Below, in pieces: positions 11,001-21,133 of a DNA stretch of 64,000 nt. Under the pieces are notes generated by a model. It was not told the origin of the DNA, ran no database searches, and saw only the letters and a program-made list of their open reading frames with translations. The translations under genes were made by a program, and so were the position numbers. The stretch is from Ampelomyces quisqualis (taxonomy: Eukaryota > Ascomycota > Dothideomycetes > Pleosporales > Phaeosphaeriaceae): contig JAGTXZ010000010.1 of NCBI GenBank assembly GCA_018398575.1, positions 124,001 to 188,000 of the forward strand. Direction: 5' to 3'. Each line of letters opens with the position of its first letter. Position 1 is the stretch's first letter.

Positions 11001-11318
11001 GTGAATGCACGCGACGGGCGATGGCGGGGACGATGCCGGCGCCGTTGGGCAGGGCCTCAGCCTTATCAGGGACGCCTGACGAGCCGAGAGCGCTGCCGCT
11101 CAAGCCCGCGCCTGGGCTCACGCCCTCGTCGGTAGCCACGGTGAGGTCGTACCTTTTTCGTCTTCCTTCTTCGCGGGGCGTTTGCTGAAGGTCCTCCACC
11201 ACGACGTCAGGTCGCGCTTAGCGGACGCCGGCTCTGGGGTGTGGACGGCGGCGGGCTGGGGCTCTCCATTGCGCACGCGCGGCGTGTGCGAGTTGGTCTG
11301 CATGCTCGGGTTGGGCAT
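8068..11318 (-). CDS. Rho GTPase-activating protein, Sac7/Bag7 type
   Basis: Rebuilt as three exons, 11153-11318, 10826-10978 and 8068-10778, giving 1009 residues. The introns are 174 nt (donor GTACGA, acceptor CACAG) and 47 nt (branch GCTAAC). Phase is kept at both joins. The N-terminus has the RDLTSWWRTFSKRP patch seen before fungal Sac7-like GAPs. The RhoGAP domain then runs FGVPL...YIYGYVPIVVAKCGVYLKEKA/TDVEGIFRLAGS (split by intron 2), with the catalytic Arg in IFRLAGS, and on through LPEPIIP and LLAVFAAKSDVNKMTTHNLA. After about residue 290 the chain is a long Ser/Pro/Thr-rich disordered tail. The protein stimulates GTP hydrolysis by Rho1-like GTPases in wall-integrity and actin signalling. 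An upstream in-frame ATG at 11477 is possible, but the extension lacks conservation-like features. Confidence 0.88.
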
Positions 11319-12176
11319 GGCGGGCGGTGCGAAGAGCGTCGCAGCTCTCCAGCGGGGGGCGCGCTGCGGTGTCGCGATGTCCAGGTGCTGTTGGGCCAGT
11401 GGTGGGTAGGCGGCCCAAGTACGGGGCCGCGACGTCACAGAAGGCGAGGGACACGGCGCTGGGGCACTGCACGGCACGGCACGGGCGGCCGAGGGAGGAA
11501 GACTGCGCGGCGAGCAGGCGTGGCGTGGGTGTAGGCGTCGACTGACCCCGCCGGAGCTCGAGTGGGTGGTAGCAGCAGGCGGTTAGGGGGCCTGGCAGAG
11601 GACAGCAGCTAGCGGCTGTGGTGTGGCTGTTGGCCAATCGACCGAGTCCTGGGTAGACGGCACGGCGTCGCCTGACGTGCACACCCCAAGGGGGCCTGGG
11701 GCTGGCGCTGGAGCTGGATTTCGACGTTAATGCAGCCGGCAGACGCGCGCAGCATCGATGACGAGGTCGCGGGCGCAGGGCACGTTGTTGTAGCTGGCGT
11801 TGATGTGGTGCTGCATATGGGGCTCTGGGTACCGAGTATCGCTGTTCTAGTCCAAGAATGGCGAGGCCTTGGCGGAGACGCGCACCGGAACAGCCGCGCG
11901 GGGCCTCAGCGGGTGCAGACTGCGAAGGGACGAAGGAATGCTAGGCGTGGTTAAGTCATGGCGGGTTCGAGAGGCCCATGTGTGCATGGCGCTGGCAGAG
12001 GATGCCCATTGCCTTGCAGGGCGGCCTCGCTGATCCTGCGCGTGCCAAGCGCCCAGCTCTCGAAATTCGGGACAGAGCTCAGGGCCCTGCACGTCATATC
12101 CACCGCCCAGCGACTCCGTACCTACACCGCAGCTTCCCACACTGAGGCCGCATCTTGCTCCACATTCACCGCAGCC
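11319..12176. promoter_or_regulatory. Divergent promoter region between the RhoGAP gene and tim9
   Basis: GC-rich 860-bp gap between opposite start codons, expected to carry both promoters. No TATA box or other specific site could be assigned. Open frames here are antisense or GC-driven and have no protein-like features. Confidence 0.45.
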
Positions 12177-12552
12177 ATGGACTCGTGCGTCAAGCCATGC
12201 GTCGTGGCCCATCCGTTGCTGATCGCGTGCCAGCCTTACCGCAACAGAGCAGCGCGAGCTGCAAAAGCGCATGGAGAAGAAGCAGATGAAGGAGTTTATG
12301 AACGTACGTGAGCTGGACGCTGGACACGTGGTCGTGCGATTGCTCACTCCATGCCAGATGTACTCCAACCTCGTCCAGAACTGCTTTGATTCCTGCGTCA
12401 ACGGCTTCGAGAGCAAGTCCCTTAGCTCGCGCGAAGAAGGCTGCGTCATGCGATGTGTAGACAAGCACATGAAGGCATCACAACGGCTGGGTGATCGATT
12501 CCAGGAACAAAACGCCGCCATGGCGCAACCAGGAGGCTTGCCCGGCAGGTAA
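12177..12552 (+). CDS. tim9: Mitochondrial small Tim chaperone Tim9
   Basis: Three exons: 12177-12184 (only 8 nt coding), 12234-12303 and 12358-12552, giving 90 residues. The introns are 49 and 54 nt with GTGCGT and GTACGT donors and CCAG acceptors. The spliced N-terminus MDSLTATEQRELQKRMEKKQMKEFMN is characteristic of Tim9. Both twin CX3C motifs are present (CFDSC and CVMRC), separated by the usual spacing, and the C-terminal helix holds the family's GDRFQEQNAA. Tim9 forms the Tim9-Tim10 hexamer in the intermembrane space and escorts hydrophobic carrier precursors to the inner-membrane TIM22 complex. The length is normal for the family (about 85-95). Without splicing the 8-nt exon the start would be misplaced at an internal Met. 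Confidence 0.95.
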
Positions 12553-12713
12553 ATGGCTGGCGGGTCGGAGACGCGGCAGTGGACACTTTGGAGCCCATGA
12601 AGATGGGAAGCGGCCTGGCAGTGTAAAAACAAGTAGAAGCTCTCCACCGTCTTACATCAAGCTACAGCATGCGCAGACGCTGGGTCGTGAACCTTGCAAT
12701 TTCCAACAATTTG

Positions 12714-13088
12714 TAGAGATGGGTAGACACGGTATCATATTGATACACATGCTAAAGTGATACCGTATCATGTATCAACGCTAAGCTACAGCAGGCAGGG
12801 GTAATCAGTTAGGGTAGTTGTACGCTATCCGTGTAAGCATGTTGAACACAATAGACAACAAGAAGTAGCTTTTACAAGCATAACAGAACTAGTTTCACTC
12901 TGCAGGAGGAGAAATAGGTAAGGGAGCTGTACAGCTTAGTCACAATTTACCAAAAACTTGGCAAACGTCTGTCCGTGCGTACCCTGTTGATACATGTTAC
13001 TTCTCAAAAAGCTGTGTATACAGTATCAATACAATACCGTGTATACAACTGGATATATACACAACTGTATATACAGGGCCCATCTCTA
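12714..13088. mobile_element. MITE-like element with TA target duplication
   Basis: The outer ends are a perfect 10-bp inverted repeat, TAGAGATGGG at 12714-12723 and CCCATCTCTA at 13079-13088. An inner arm pair at 12723-12746 and 13023-13046 matches at 21 of 24 positions in inverted orientation. The right side carries about 30 extra bp between outer and inner arms. The ends can be read as a TA duplication flanking GAGATGGG...CCCATCTC, as for Tc1/mariner/pogo-type elements. The interior is AT-rich, non-coding and full of GTATAC/GATAC palindromes. No transposase is present, so any movement would need one supplied in trans. Confidence 0.7.
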
Positions 13089-13460
13089 GACTGGAGTCGT
13101 GAGATGCCATGACGAAATCATCCAGGTCTCAGCCACAGCTACCGGGTACGGAGTACACGATGCGCAATCTCGCTCGATATGCGGTGTGTTTAATCGCATA
13201 AACACCCACGTGCAAGTATATACGAGCCGATCTTGTGCACAGCCACTACACGCGCATGATTTGCCGTAGTCTAGACCGCTGTGAGACTCCAGTCGAATAC
13301 AAACGAACGCTCAGCCACGTCTGGCGCCAGCCTCCCCAGATCACGGGCATGCGCACTAGCTGATCTTTCCGACGCTTGGCCTACTTGGCCTACGACATTC
13401 CCGCGCCTGCTTCGGCCCTGCTTTGATGTACAGCCTCCCCGTCACACACACTTACTCCCC

Positions 13461-13468
13461 TATATATT
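13461..13468 (+). promoter_or_regulatory. TATA box of the 41-residue gene
   Basis: TATATATT lies 118 bp upstream of the ATG at 13586. It is followed by a long pyrimidine/CA-rich leader (13480-13585), the usual style of a strongly transcribed ascomycete gene. Confidence 0.55.
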
Positions 13469-13585
13469 CGGCGGTACACCCTCACAACGTCCACCACCAC
13501 CACCAAGCAACACTCCAAGCCTCTCATCCAACTCAAGCATCCAACTCAAAACTTTCCAGACGTCCAAAACCAACCATCAACAACC

Positions 13586-13775
13586 ATGGGTCTTATGTGG
13601 CACAAGGGATTCGGCGGCAGGCATGCCGGTACGTTCCTAGCTCAAAGCTAGACAGCTTCAACTTGCCGATATCCGTTGCTAATACTCCATAGGCGGCGGT
13701 GTCGTTGCTGACAGGCACGGTGTTCGACGCGCTCCCTTCCGTCTGTCTTGCGGCCGCTTCAGCTGTTTCCGCTAG
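13586..13775 (+). CDS. Spliced 41-residue protein of unknown function
   Basis: ATG at 13586 in an excellent context (CAACCATGG). Exon 1 is 13586-13628. Intron 1 (13629-13692, 64 nt) has GTACGT, TGCTAATAC and TAG signals. Exon 2 is 13693-13775, ending in TAG. The product starts MGLMWHKGFGGRHAGGG and ends RAPFRLSCGRFSCFR. It is short, basic and Gly-rich with two Cys, and has no signal peptide. A second textbook intron (13810-13861: GTATGT, CTAAC, GCAG) lies 34 nt past the stop. The transcript therefore has a 3'-UTR intron, close enough to the stop to be likely tolerated by nonsense-mediated decay. The TATA box and leader upstream support real expression. I do not recognise the family. The alternative is a spliced non-coding RNA with a chance frame, but the compact frame ending in the same exon and the strong start context favour coding. 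Confidence 0.6.
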
Positions 13776-14263
13776 AGCACGACGACCTTTCCTTACGATT
13801 TCACGATCTGTATGTTCAGCCATCCCGGCCACCTTACCTGACAATATCTAACTATATGCAGCCTTGGTCCATACCATACCACGTCAACATTGCTTTGCGA
13901 CGGCGTTATCCGAGGTCTTTGTCCTATCACACAAGTAGTTGGAAGCATGCGGCATTGTTCTCGAACATTCACATGCGACAGACAGGCTAGCAGGATTCAC
14001 TGCAGAAGCTCAGAGATATCACGTCCACGATAGCTTAATACAATCTCATTTTCGAACCTGCACAGCGCTTCTTCATACCGTTTTGATCAGTTGTCGCGGG
14101 TGGGCTCCAGCGCGTACCTGTGACGTCACATGGTCTCCACATGTGCATTTCCCATCACGAGGCGCATGTCGAGTTTGACGCGGGGCAATGCTCAGTGGAT
14201 GGTATACCAACGCTATCATTACTATGGGCGAGTACCGTCACGGTTGCAGCACTACATACAACA
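13776..14263. other. 3' UTR of the small gene and racemase promoter
   Basis: Contains the 3'-UTR intron 13810-13861 of the upstream gene and then the presumed promoter of the racemase-like gene. No other coding sequence is seen. Confidence 0.5.
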
Positions 14264-15043
14264 ATGCGGTCCATACTCATCATCAATCCAAACTCTACTG
14301 AGTCCATGACCCGTGGCCTGAAGCCACTCGTCGATGCGCTCCAGTTCAAAGACGTCAATCACACCACTCACCACCGCCTTCCAGCAACTGACAACAGCTA
14401 GACCGCCTACGAATACTTCACCGCCCCCTCGGGCCCAAAGAGCATCAACAACGAATCCGACGCCGCCGAATCCGTCACCCACTGCCTCCCAGCGCTCCAA
14501 CAATCCCTCTCCCGCCACGACGCCTTCCTAGTCGCATGCTACTCCCCACACCCGCTCGTCGCCCTCCTCAAAGACCAGCCAGCCATCCAATCCGCCCGCA
14601 AACCCGTCACCGGCATCTTCGAAGCAAGCGTCGGCACAAGCCTGCAAGCCATCCACCCAAACGAGACATTCGGCATCGTCAGCACAGGCAAGGTCTGGCA
14701 AGACATCCTCACGGCAGCCACGGTCGCGTTCTTGGGCACGGGGTCGGAAGCGAGTAGCCGCTTGGCAGGCGTCGAGACGACGGGGCTGGATGCCTCGGAT
14801 CTGCACGATGCGCCGGTCGAAGAGGTGCGGAGGCGCATCAAGGATGCTGTCAAGAGGCTCTTGGGCAAGGGTCATGTTGGCGCCGTGTGTCTTGGGTGCG
14901 CGGGCATGGCAGGCATGGATGAGACGGTGAGAGAGGCGTGTGTAGAGGAATTGGGCGAGGTTGATGGGCAGCGGGTGAGGATTGTCGATGGCGTCATGGC
15001 TGGTGTGGCGTGGTTGCAAGGTGCGGTTAGAGCTGGATATTGA
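14264..15043 (+). CDS. Asp/Glu/hydantoin racemase family protein (Dcg1-like)
   Basis: Two exons, 14264-14353 and 14402-15043, giving 243 residues. The 48-nt intron (GTCAAT, ACTGAC, CTAG) removes an in-frame TAG. The N-terminus MRSILIINPNST is the family's opening strand and phosphate/substrate loop. The two catalytic Cys are in the expected settings, FLVACYSPHPLV and GAVCLGCAGM. After the first join the chain reads YEYFTAPSGPKSIN, as in fungal relatives. Members racemise amino acids or hydantoins by a two-base Cys mechanism, or act in allantoin/purine-nitrogen use like yeast Dcg1; the true substrate cannot be told from sequence. The length is normal. Confidence 0.85.
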
Positions 15044-15530
15044 ACTTTAAAAACATTATGGTATATATTCGAGATTCGTCAACTCTCTTGATTTAAAATG
15101 TCCTCTCTATCCTTCACTGCCATGTGCTTTGCCCCGGGCGTGTCACAACTCTTCTCCGACGCCTGGTTGTCTTGGACGCATACTCTGTCATCAACCTCCT
15201 AATGAGGCAAGAATGTAAATGTAGTGTAGAGTAAGATTCTTTCATTGAACATGGACTAGGTTTGCGGGGGGCGATAGGATTGAGATGGGCGATCGGCTGG
15301 ACAAGGGGGTTGGATACTGTCCATGTGGTTCTTGAATCTTGCGGACCATGTCTACAGGTTCTAGACCGCGTTGTTGGATGAGCAGCGCCGGGTAGTGGGA
15401 CTGGTTTGGCTTCGCGTTTTTATTTCTGATGGGCTGGTTCTCGGCACGACACCAGACGACGTTCTCTATTTGTCTACTAAACTCCATTTTCTATTTGTCT
15501 ACCAAACTCCAAAGGAAACTGTGTTTGGAT
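15044..15530. other. Convergent 3' intergenic gap
   Basis: Between the racemase-like gene and the A1-like gene, both ending here. No gene is visible. Confidence 0.5.
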
Positions 15531-16954
15531 TCACCAGCGTGATAATTCTTCATCTGTCCAATATTTTGGAGGGTTTGCTTTATTTCTTCCAGCAAACGCC
15601 ACAACTCCATACTTAGTCGCATCCTTTTTCCTGATTTTCTCGGTATAATCAAACACGGAAATGACGTTCCTTAACCACGGATCGCCTAGCCAAAAACTCT
15701 CTGTGGAAGTCTGAACCTGAAGTACGCAAATTTTGCGGCCAAGTGTTGGCTCATGCTTGATTAGGTCGTCTCGAGACATGTAGAATGATGTGCCACTGAT
15801 CCTAATGCCTACGAGTGGAACTTCAGATTCGCAGTTCACGACGTATCTTTCGATGCTTGGCATGTATTCGGCTTCAGGGTAGAAGAGGCTTGCAATGTGT
15901 TCCGCAACCTCAGGAGGGACAGTAAGCCTTGGTGAGCCATAGGCGATTTTCATCGGCAGTGGATAAGACATGAATTTTTCACGACCGCTCGTGCGTCCAA
16001 CGCGTGGGTGGGGGCGGGTAATGTCAAACCCTTCAATCTTAATCGTGTTACCCTCAGAGTATCCCGGAGATTCCCGTTTAATAGGCGTCTGGACCCAGAG
16101 ATGATCCTTAGGGGTGAAAGGAACCCCGCCAAAAGCGAGGACGCCTCCTTTTTCTGGAGTAGATGATCCAGGTCTGTTGAGTGCAATGGAGAAGATATGG
16201 TGCACCTGGGTATCTTTACTCTCAAACCTACCGTTCTACATTAGTATCATGTTTAACAAGAATGAGAAATAGAGAAAGGCGACTAACAGTCTTTGAAGGA
16301 TACTAAACCCGTTTTCCTCGTTTGGGAATGCTAGACCTAGCTCCCCAGATATCATTCCGTCGCCTTTAAGGTATCCGTTCTCCGCAACACCAATCATGTG
16401 ATCCACAGTCATATCCCCAATGCTAATATGTTCATATGCAAGCCCTCCTGCTACAAAATAGCTTTGTGCCCACTTCCTATTAAACGGGCTACGTGTTGGT
16501 TGGAATGTTTTTGATTTAGTAGGATCGTATGGGCGTCCAAGGTCGCATTTTGACTGTGGTTCCGCCTTCTTCTTGTTCTTGTCTTTGCATTCGAATTCAG
16601 ACGATGCGACCCAGGTGAACACTGAGGTAGTATCAACTTTGAGGTAGACCCATTGGCGTCTACCTAATTGTACTTTAACCAGGTAGTTGCCAGAGTTGTA
16701 GAGGTACTCCTTTGTGTCGTAGGGCCGGAGTCCGCGTTTGCGGAGAGATTCGGCGCGGTAATCGTCAAAAGTAAGATCCAGGACGTTGTTCGTTACTGGA
16801 GTGGAGGTTTTAGCAATGTGTTGTGCGGTGCTAGAAGATGAATTATACCATTGTAACGTGGTGCTAGGCTGGAGTCTGCAGCTTCGACGATACGGTAAGC
16901 ACTCAAGCTAAATGCGAAGAAGAGTGTAAAGCCTAACATGCGCATGATGGACAT
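15531..16954 (-). CDS. Secreted A1 aspartic-peptidase-like protein, predicted catalytically inactive
   Basis: Three exons, 16849-16954, 16288-16795 and 15531-16227, give 436 residues. The introns are 53 and 60 nt with TACTAAT/GCTAA-type branch sites and phase kept. The N-terminus (MSIMRMLGFTLFFAFSLSAYRIVEA) is a signal peptide. The pepsin fold is recognisable: LVKVQLGRRQWVYLKVDTTSVFTWV near residues 74-98; a flap-like region; GDGMISGELGLAF (the family's GIlGLGf); HHIFSIALNR; GGVLAFGGVP; then IAYGSPRLTVPPEVAEHIASLF near 299-320. The first catalytic triad DTG is DTT (90-92). The second, usually DTG/DSG, is replaced by the IAYGS segment and has no Asp. Activity therefore looks lost, and the protein may bind ligands or inhibitors instead. 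It could be a decaying copy, but the frame is intact over three exons. Confidence 0.75.
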
Positions 16955-17099
16955 ACAAGGACACGGGACGCATTGTTTTTCCTAGGCAAAGGCGCTTATT
17001 ATAAGGTCTTGAAAAGTTTGGCCTTAGCTACCTCGCCCTAGCAAAGGAGATCCGCACGGGTTACGCCCTTAATGAAATGTCCGCATACAAAGTGTAATT

Positions 17100-17222
17100 G
17101 GGTGGAGATTGTCGGACAGGTACCGTAGAGAGTGTCGCTCTGTACCAAATTTCGTCCGTGCCACGACCATTTACCTACCGGTAGGAGCAAGCGACAATCT
17201 CCCTGCCCGAAAATCTCTACCC
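17100..17222. repeat. Imperfect inverted repeat (hairpin)
   Basis: The arms 17100-17120 and 17202-17222 match at 18 of 21 positions in inverted orientation, with an 81-bp spacer that contains the palindrome CTACCGGTAG. It may be the remnant of a small inverted-repeat element. No clear target duplication is visible. Confidence 0.5.
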
Positions 17223-17940
17223 GCAACACGGTACTCGGGCCCAACGGCTCCGAAAAATCCGAAAGGATTTTCGCACGGGCTTGTTGCTTGCAATAACGAA
17301 GACGTCGCTGTTAGGCCCAAGTACCCCTATCCCATCGTTAGCCACCTTTCATGTACTGTAGCAGTAAAAGTGGGCCATGAGCTACATACAGTAAAATGCT
17401 CGTCCTAACGTTCTACCCAATAGAAGGATAATGCCGTTATGGGTAACGATATTCTTGAGAGTAGTCTATCAATTTGTATATTAAACCGTTGTTTTCTAGA
17501 TGGCAATCTTGAATCATTGTGGGGTGTCTTACCAAAAAATCACTGTAACAGGTTAGATTTCGTATAGCAGAGCCATTTTCCGAAGCTAATTTTGCCTACT
17601 TTGGCTCAATCTCTGCCTATTTGGGGGGGGGGGGTTTGTCCTTTTCTTTCAGAAACCATTACAACGATAACTCTACGGAGTATACTAATATTCTCGCCCG
17701 AAACGCTACCAATCGTTGTAACGGGTATTTTACTGCATCAGAACATCTTGCCGTGAAATTGCTGTATGAGGCTTACTTTAGCCTCAGCAGAGTTTTAATA
17801 GCATTTGGAAATCCCTTGGTTGTGTTACAGCGTTAGTGTTCGTAGTCTTTGCGGTAGGCTTCTGGATAGCTTCTCCTGCTATAAAAGAGGCCGCATAAAT
17901 TTATGACGCCTTAGTTAGTAGACTAATACGGGTAGACTGT

Positions 17941-18005
17941 TTTGCATCCCCTTAATGCTAGTTAATTAACTAACTGTAGCAGGTTTTAAAACAAGGGGAA
18001 TGCAA
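17941..18005. repeat. Short nested palindrome
   Basis: Outer arms TTTGCATCCCCTT (17941-17953) and AAGGGGAATGCAA (17993-18005) pair with a one-base difference. They enclose the inner palindrome AGTTAATTAACT. This could be a hairpin-forming repeat remnant. Confidence 0.45.
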
Positions 18006-18538
18006 GTCAAATGATTAGTTTAGGGTCTGTTTAGCGCGCCTTCATTTCGGCTACCAAAGCGTTTTCGAAACGGAGTAGGAGCCGGAGGGCGTGCTCGGTG
18101 AAACGGAGTTTCAAATTGTATAACAAGAGGTCCCGTTTTGTTAGCTCTTGCACCAAAAAAATTACCCTGTCTAGTGCTCATTTAATTGTATGAACCTGAA
18201 ATTCAACAGAGACAGTACGGAGTAGTTTGACTGATTTGCTGCGTCATCTTACATGGATCCAACGCTTGAAAAGCCTACCCTTATCGCCCTACATAGCTAG
18301 TATTATTGCTGATGTTGCATGTCAATTTCCACGTTTAGGAACTATTCGGTACACTAGTTTGAAACTGACATTTTGATCTTACATAAGGTAAGGCTCGTCT
18401 AGAAGCTTAGACTAAGAAAAAGCTATCATGTAAAAGCTCGGAGAAAGCAGAGGGGGTTACGGATTACACTGTCCTACAATACCTCTGTAGCTACGGAGTA
18501 GACCCTTCTATTGTAGCAAAGTAATGGTCCTTCTCCGT

Positions 18539-20491
18539 TCATTTGAACGGTAAGCGACTCGGCTTCTCCACAACGACATAAACATTCACCAATATCACAC
18601 CCACCTGATCATTCCTGACAACAATCTCAATGCTGTGCTGCACGCCACCGAATTCCCTTACCCTCGAGTACTTGGGATTGAAACCTTCCAAAAACACTAT
18701 CGAATGGGACCAAGCTTGTCTCCAACAGTGCCCACTGGGAAACGCATAGTCTGCAGCAATGGCGTCATAGTCCAGCGCCGTCCCACGGTCGAAGCGAGGA
18801 GGCAGCATGTGGAACCAGATCTTGTTGCCGAGGCTGCCGAATGCGATGTCGATGGTGCGAGAGCCGCGGAGTTGGATGACTTCGGAGTGGAAGCTGCGGG
18901 TTGGAAATGTGCCGGTGAAGCGATGTTGGGTAATCAGTGGGCTTGCGAAGAAGGTTCCTGGACGGGGCGTGAGTGCAGCGTTGTAGGTAGGTGGTGCTGT
19001 AGCACTGTAGCCTGGTGGTGCGTCGTCTTCAGTGATCGTCGGTGGTGGATCGTTCATGGCGTGTCGAGCGTGATTGCTCAGGACGACTTGGTTGTATGGT
19101 TTCTTGGCTTTGATATGGAACTCGAATTGAACAGAAGGTTGTGGAGGACCGATGCTATCGACGAGCGGCTCCTCTTGGAAGTGCAATGGCGATATATATG
19201 TGCGGTCAAAGCGCGTGACGAGATTCTCGGGCTTCTTACTCAGGTCGTGTGCTAAGTGGTACGTTGTGCGCCCATCGAAGGCGAGACGAAAAAAGCTGTT
19301 GTATCGAGCGTTCCTGCGATGTTGCAAGCAGATAGCTATATAACCTGATCTATATTTGTGCTTGCAGGCGAGAATTGCAAAGAAGAGCCGGCCATCATGG
19401 CGAGGAATTGAGCTCCTAGGAAGGTCGATGCGAAGTCCGATATTGGTCATGCAGAACTCGTAAGCATACTCTACTGTGCTTATAGGATCTGTCCTTGTGA
19501 GATTCATATCGTAGTCACATGTTTCGTACAATGCGCCGTCGAGAAAGCACGACACGTTAGGGGCTAGCATGTGACCATTCGCCGTCGGTGAGCTCCATGC
19601 GAAGAGGGTGTGGTCCGCGGTGAGTTGCATGATTTTTGTCTGCAGTCGCCCAAACGCTCGTTCTCTTCCTTCTCCATAAATTGGTAGCATGCGTATGCCA
19701 AACAAGCCCATGAGAGCGTAGCTTTCATCTTCAGGTTGCGTTGTGTTTCTACGAGCCGCCCAAGACAACTTCTCGGATACACACACTCGACTCAGACTAT
19801 TGCGATGCCAGAGAATGGACTCTTCGATACCAGTAGCTATAGATACTTCAAGGGACAGTGAAGACTTGGTACCGAGCTCTACCCAGTCACATGAATAGAA
19901 TATCACCTGCTCTGGTGCGACCAATTCAGGTAGAGTCCTGAAAAGCAGTGTATTAGCTTTCGTATGATGATTTCATTTACGAGCTACTCACCAACCGCGC
20001 GAGAACCACCTCGATTGGCTTATATCAGACGTGACATGGATGTCATCAAGGAACGCGATACAGCAGCGCGCATTGGCATACCAGTCATACATTGAAACGA
20101 CGGCTTCAGAAATATCAGAGCTGGAGCTTTTATTGATGCAGCAGGTATCGATCCAGAGATATCTGAGACCCATTTGTGAAGCAATACGACAGATGGCCTG
20201 CAATTTTGCGAATCCCTTCTTTGACTGCACCGTCGGTGATAACATTTGGGAGTCCTCATTGGGCTTTGCTGGCGATACTTTTTCGGATCCCTCTTCAGAC
20301 TGTGCAGATAGTGATGCGGCTGCAATCAAGTCCGCGAAGAGCACTTCGTCCTCGCGCCATTGGTGCGACACGATGAGGTACGGCGGTGCATCGTCAGCAA
20401 CGAACTCGCAGATAACGAGATCGAGTGGACCTTTCTCCCACGCATCACCTCGGAGGTGAAGAAGGTGCATATTCGTGAAGATACAGGACAC
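18539..20491 (-). CDS. HET-domain protein with two PPxY motifs
   Basis: Two exons, 19992-20491 and 18539-19937, join across a 54-nt intron (GTGAGT, GCTAATAC, TTTCAG) to give 632 residues. The HET domain is complete: PPYLIVSHQWREDEVLF (block 1), GLRYLWIDTCCINKSSSSDISEAV (block 2), WFSRGWTLPELVAPEQVIFY (block 3, split by the intron), then the post-domain EDESYALMGLFGIRMLPIYGEG. Such proteins start non-self recognition cell death in fungi. About residue 450 the chain carries PPGY and PPTY close together (nt 19007-19018 and 18983-18994), which are WW-domain ligands in other proteins. The start may be 20491 or the in-frame Met at 20470 (MHLLHLRGD), which fits better the usual M-R-L-L opening. Confidence 0.9.
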
Positions 20492-21133
20492 ATTGCTGTT
20501 CGGGGCAGGGAGGCAAGAGTCATATTACCCGTGATTGTGGGGGCTGGAAGACGACAGTAATTGGTGATATGTTGTTGCATCAGATGATCAGAGGCAGCCG
20601 GAAAAGGCGGCAACTTGTGCGTCGTCGGAGATGGCGCAGGGTTCTGCGAAGTCTCAACTAGGTTCACCGACGAGGCCAAACCACAACAAAACCATCAATC
20701 ATGTGATTGGCGGTGAATTCTGAGAATTTATACATCACATGTCTACACTACTTTGACGTTGCATTTTGCAATTCACAAGATGCTTTCCTCCATGCAGTCG
20801 GGACGATCCGGGCATGCCTTCTTCAGCCTGTCAACATACCTTCTCCAATCGTTGGGTACGGTTTCAGAGATACATCCTACTGGTCACATTTGCTTCCTTT
20901 GATTAATTTGCATACAGTCATACCTTTTTCCGCAGTATGGAGCGCCTCTGGTGGACCTTATTCTGCGAATAATGAGCAGATGCTCTATGACGTACATCGG
21001 AATGCTTAATCTCACATGATCAGCGCGGGCAAACGTTCCTCTACCAACATTGAACATACACACATCTTCAATAGCACATCTGGTCCTATCACCTACATTA
21101 CCCGCCTAATGATAATCTTTCACCGCGTCGAAC
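20492..21133. promoter_or_regulatory. Divergent promoter region between the HET gene and the F-box-like gene
   Basis: 640-bp gap between start codons on opposite strands. No recognised site and no other gene. Confidence 0.45.

Larger units (their letters stand above)
12553..13585. other. Intergenic region containing a TA-flanked MITE-like element
   Basis: The 1-kb gap between tim9 and the small spliced gene has no coding frame. It holds the inverted-repeat element at 12714-13088 (own entry), one TACGGAGTA copy (13147-13155), and the promoter and CT-rich leader of the 41-residue gene. Confidence 0.6.
16955..18538. other. 1.6-kb gene-free region with hairpins
   Basis: No coding frame is convincing. 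It contains two imperfect inverted repeats (17100-17222 and 17941-18005, own entries), a run of about 10 G at 17625-17635, and three copies of TACGGAGTA (17674, 18216, 18492). The composition suggests old repeat remnants. Confidence 0.55.

Noticed and set aside
11112..11152. An additional 41-nt intron with an extra exon in the RhoGAP gene
   Set aside because: A single intron 10979-11152 keeps phase and joins KKEDEK to EAQPGIFGVPL as in relatives; the extra exon is unnecessary.
11847..12647. 266-codon frame antisense to tim9
   Set aside because: Overlaps the complete Tim9 gene, whose twin CX3C motifs and splice sites are unambiguous.
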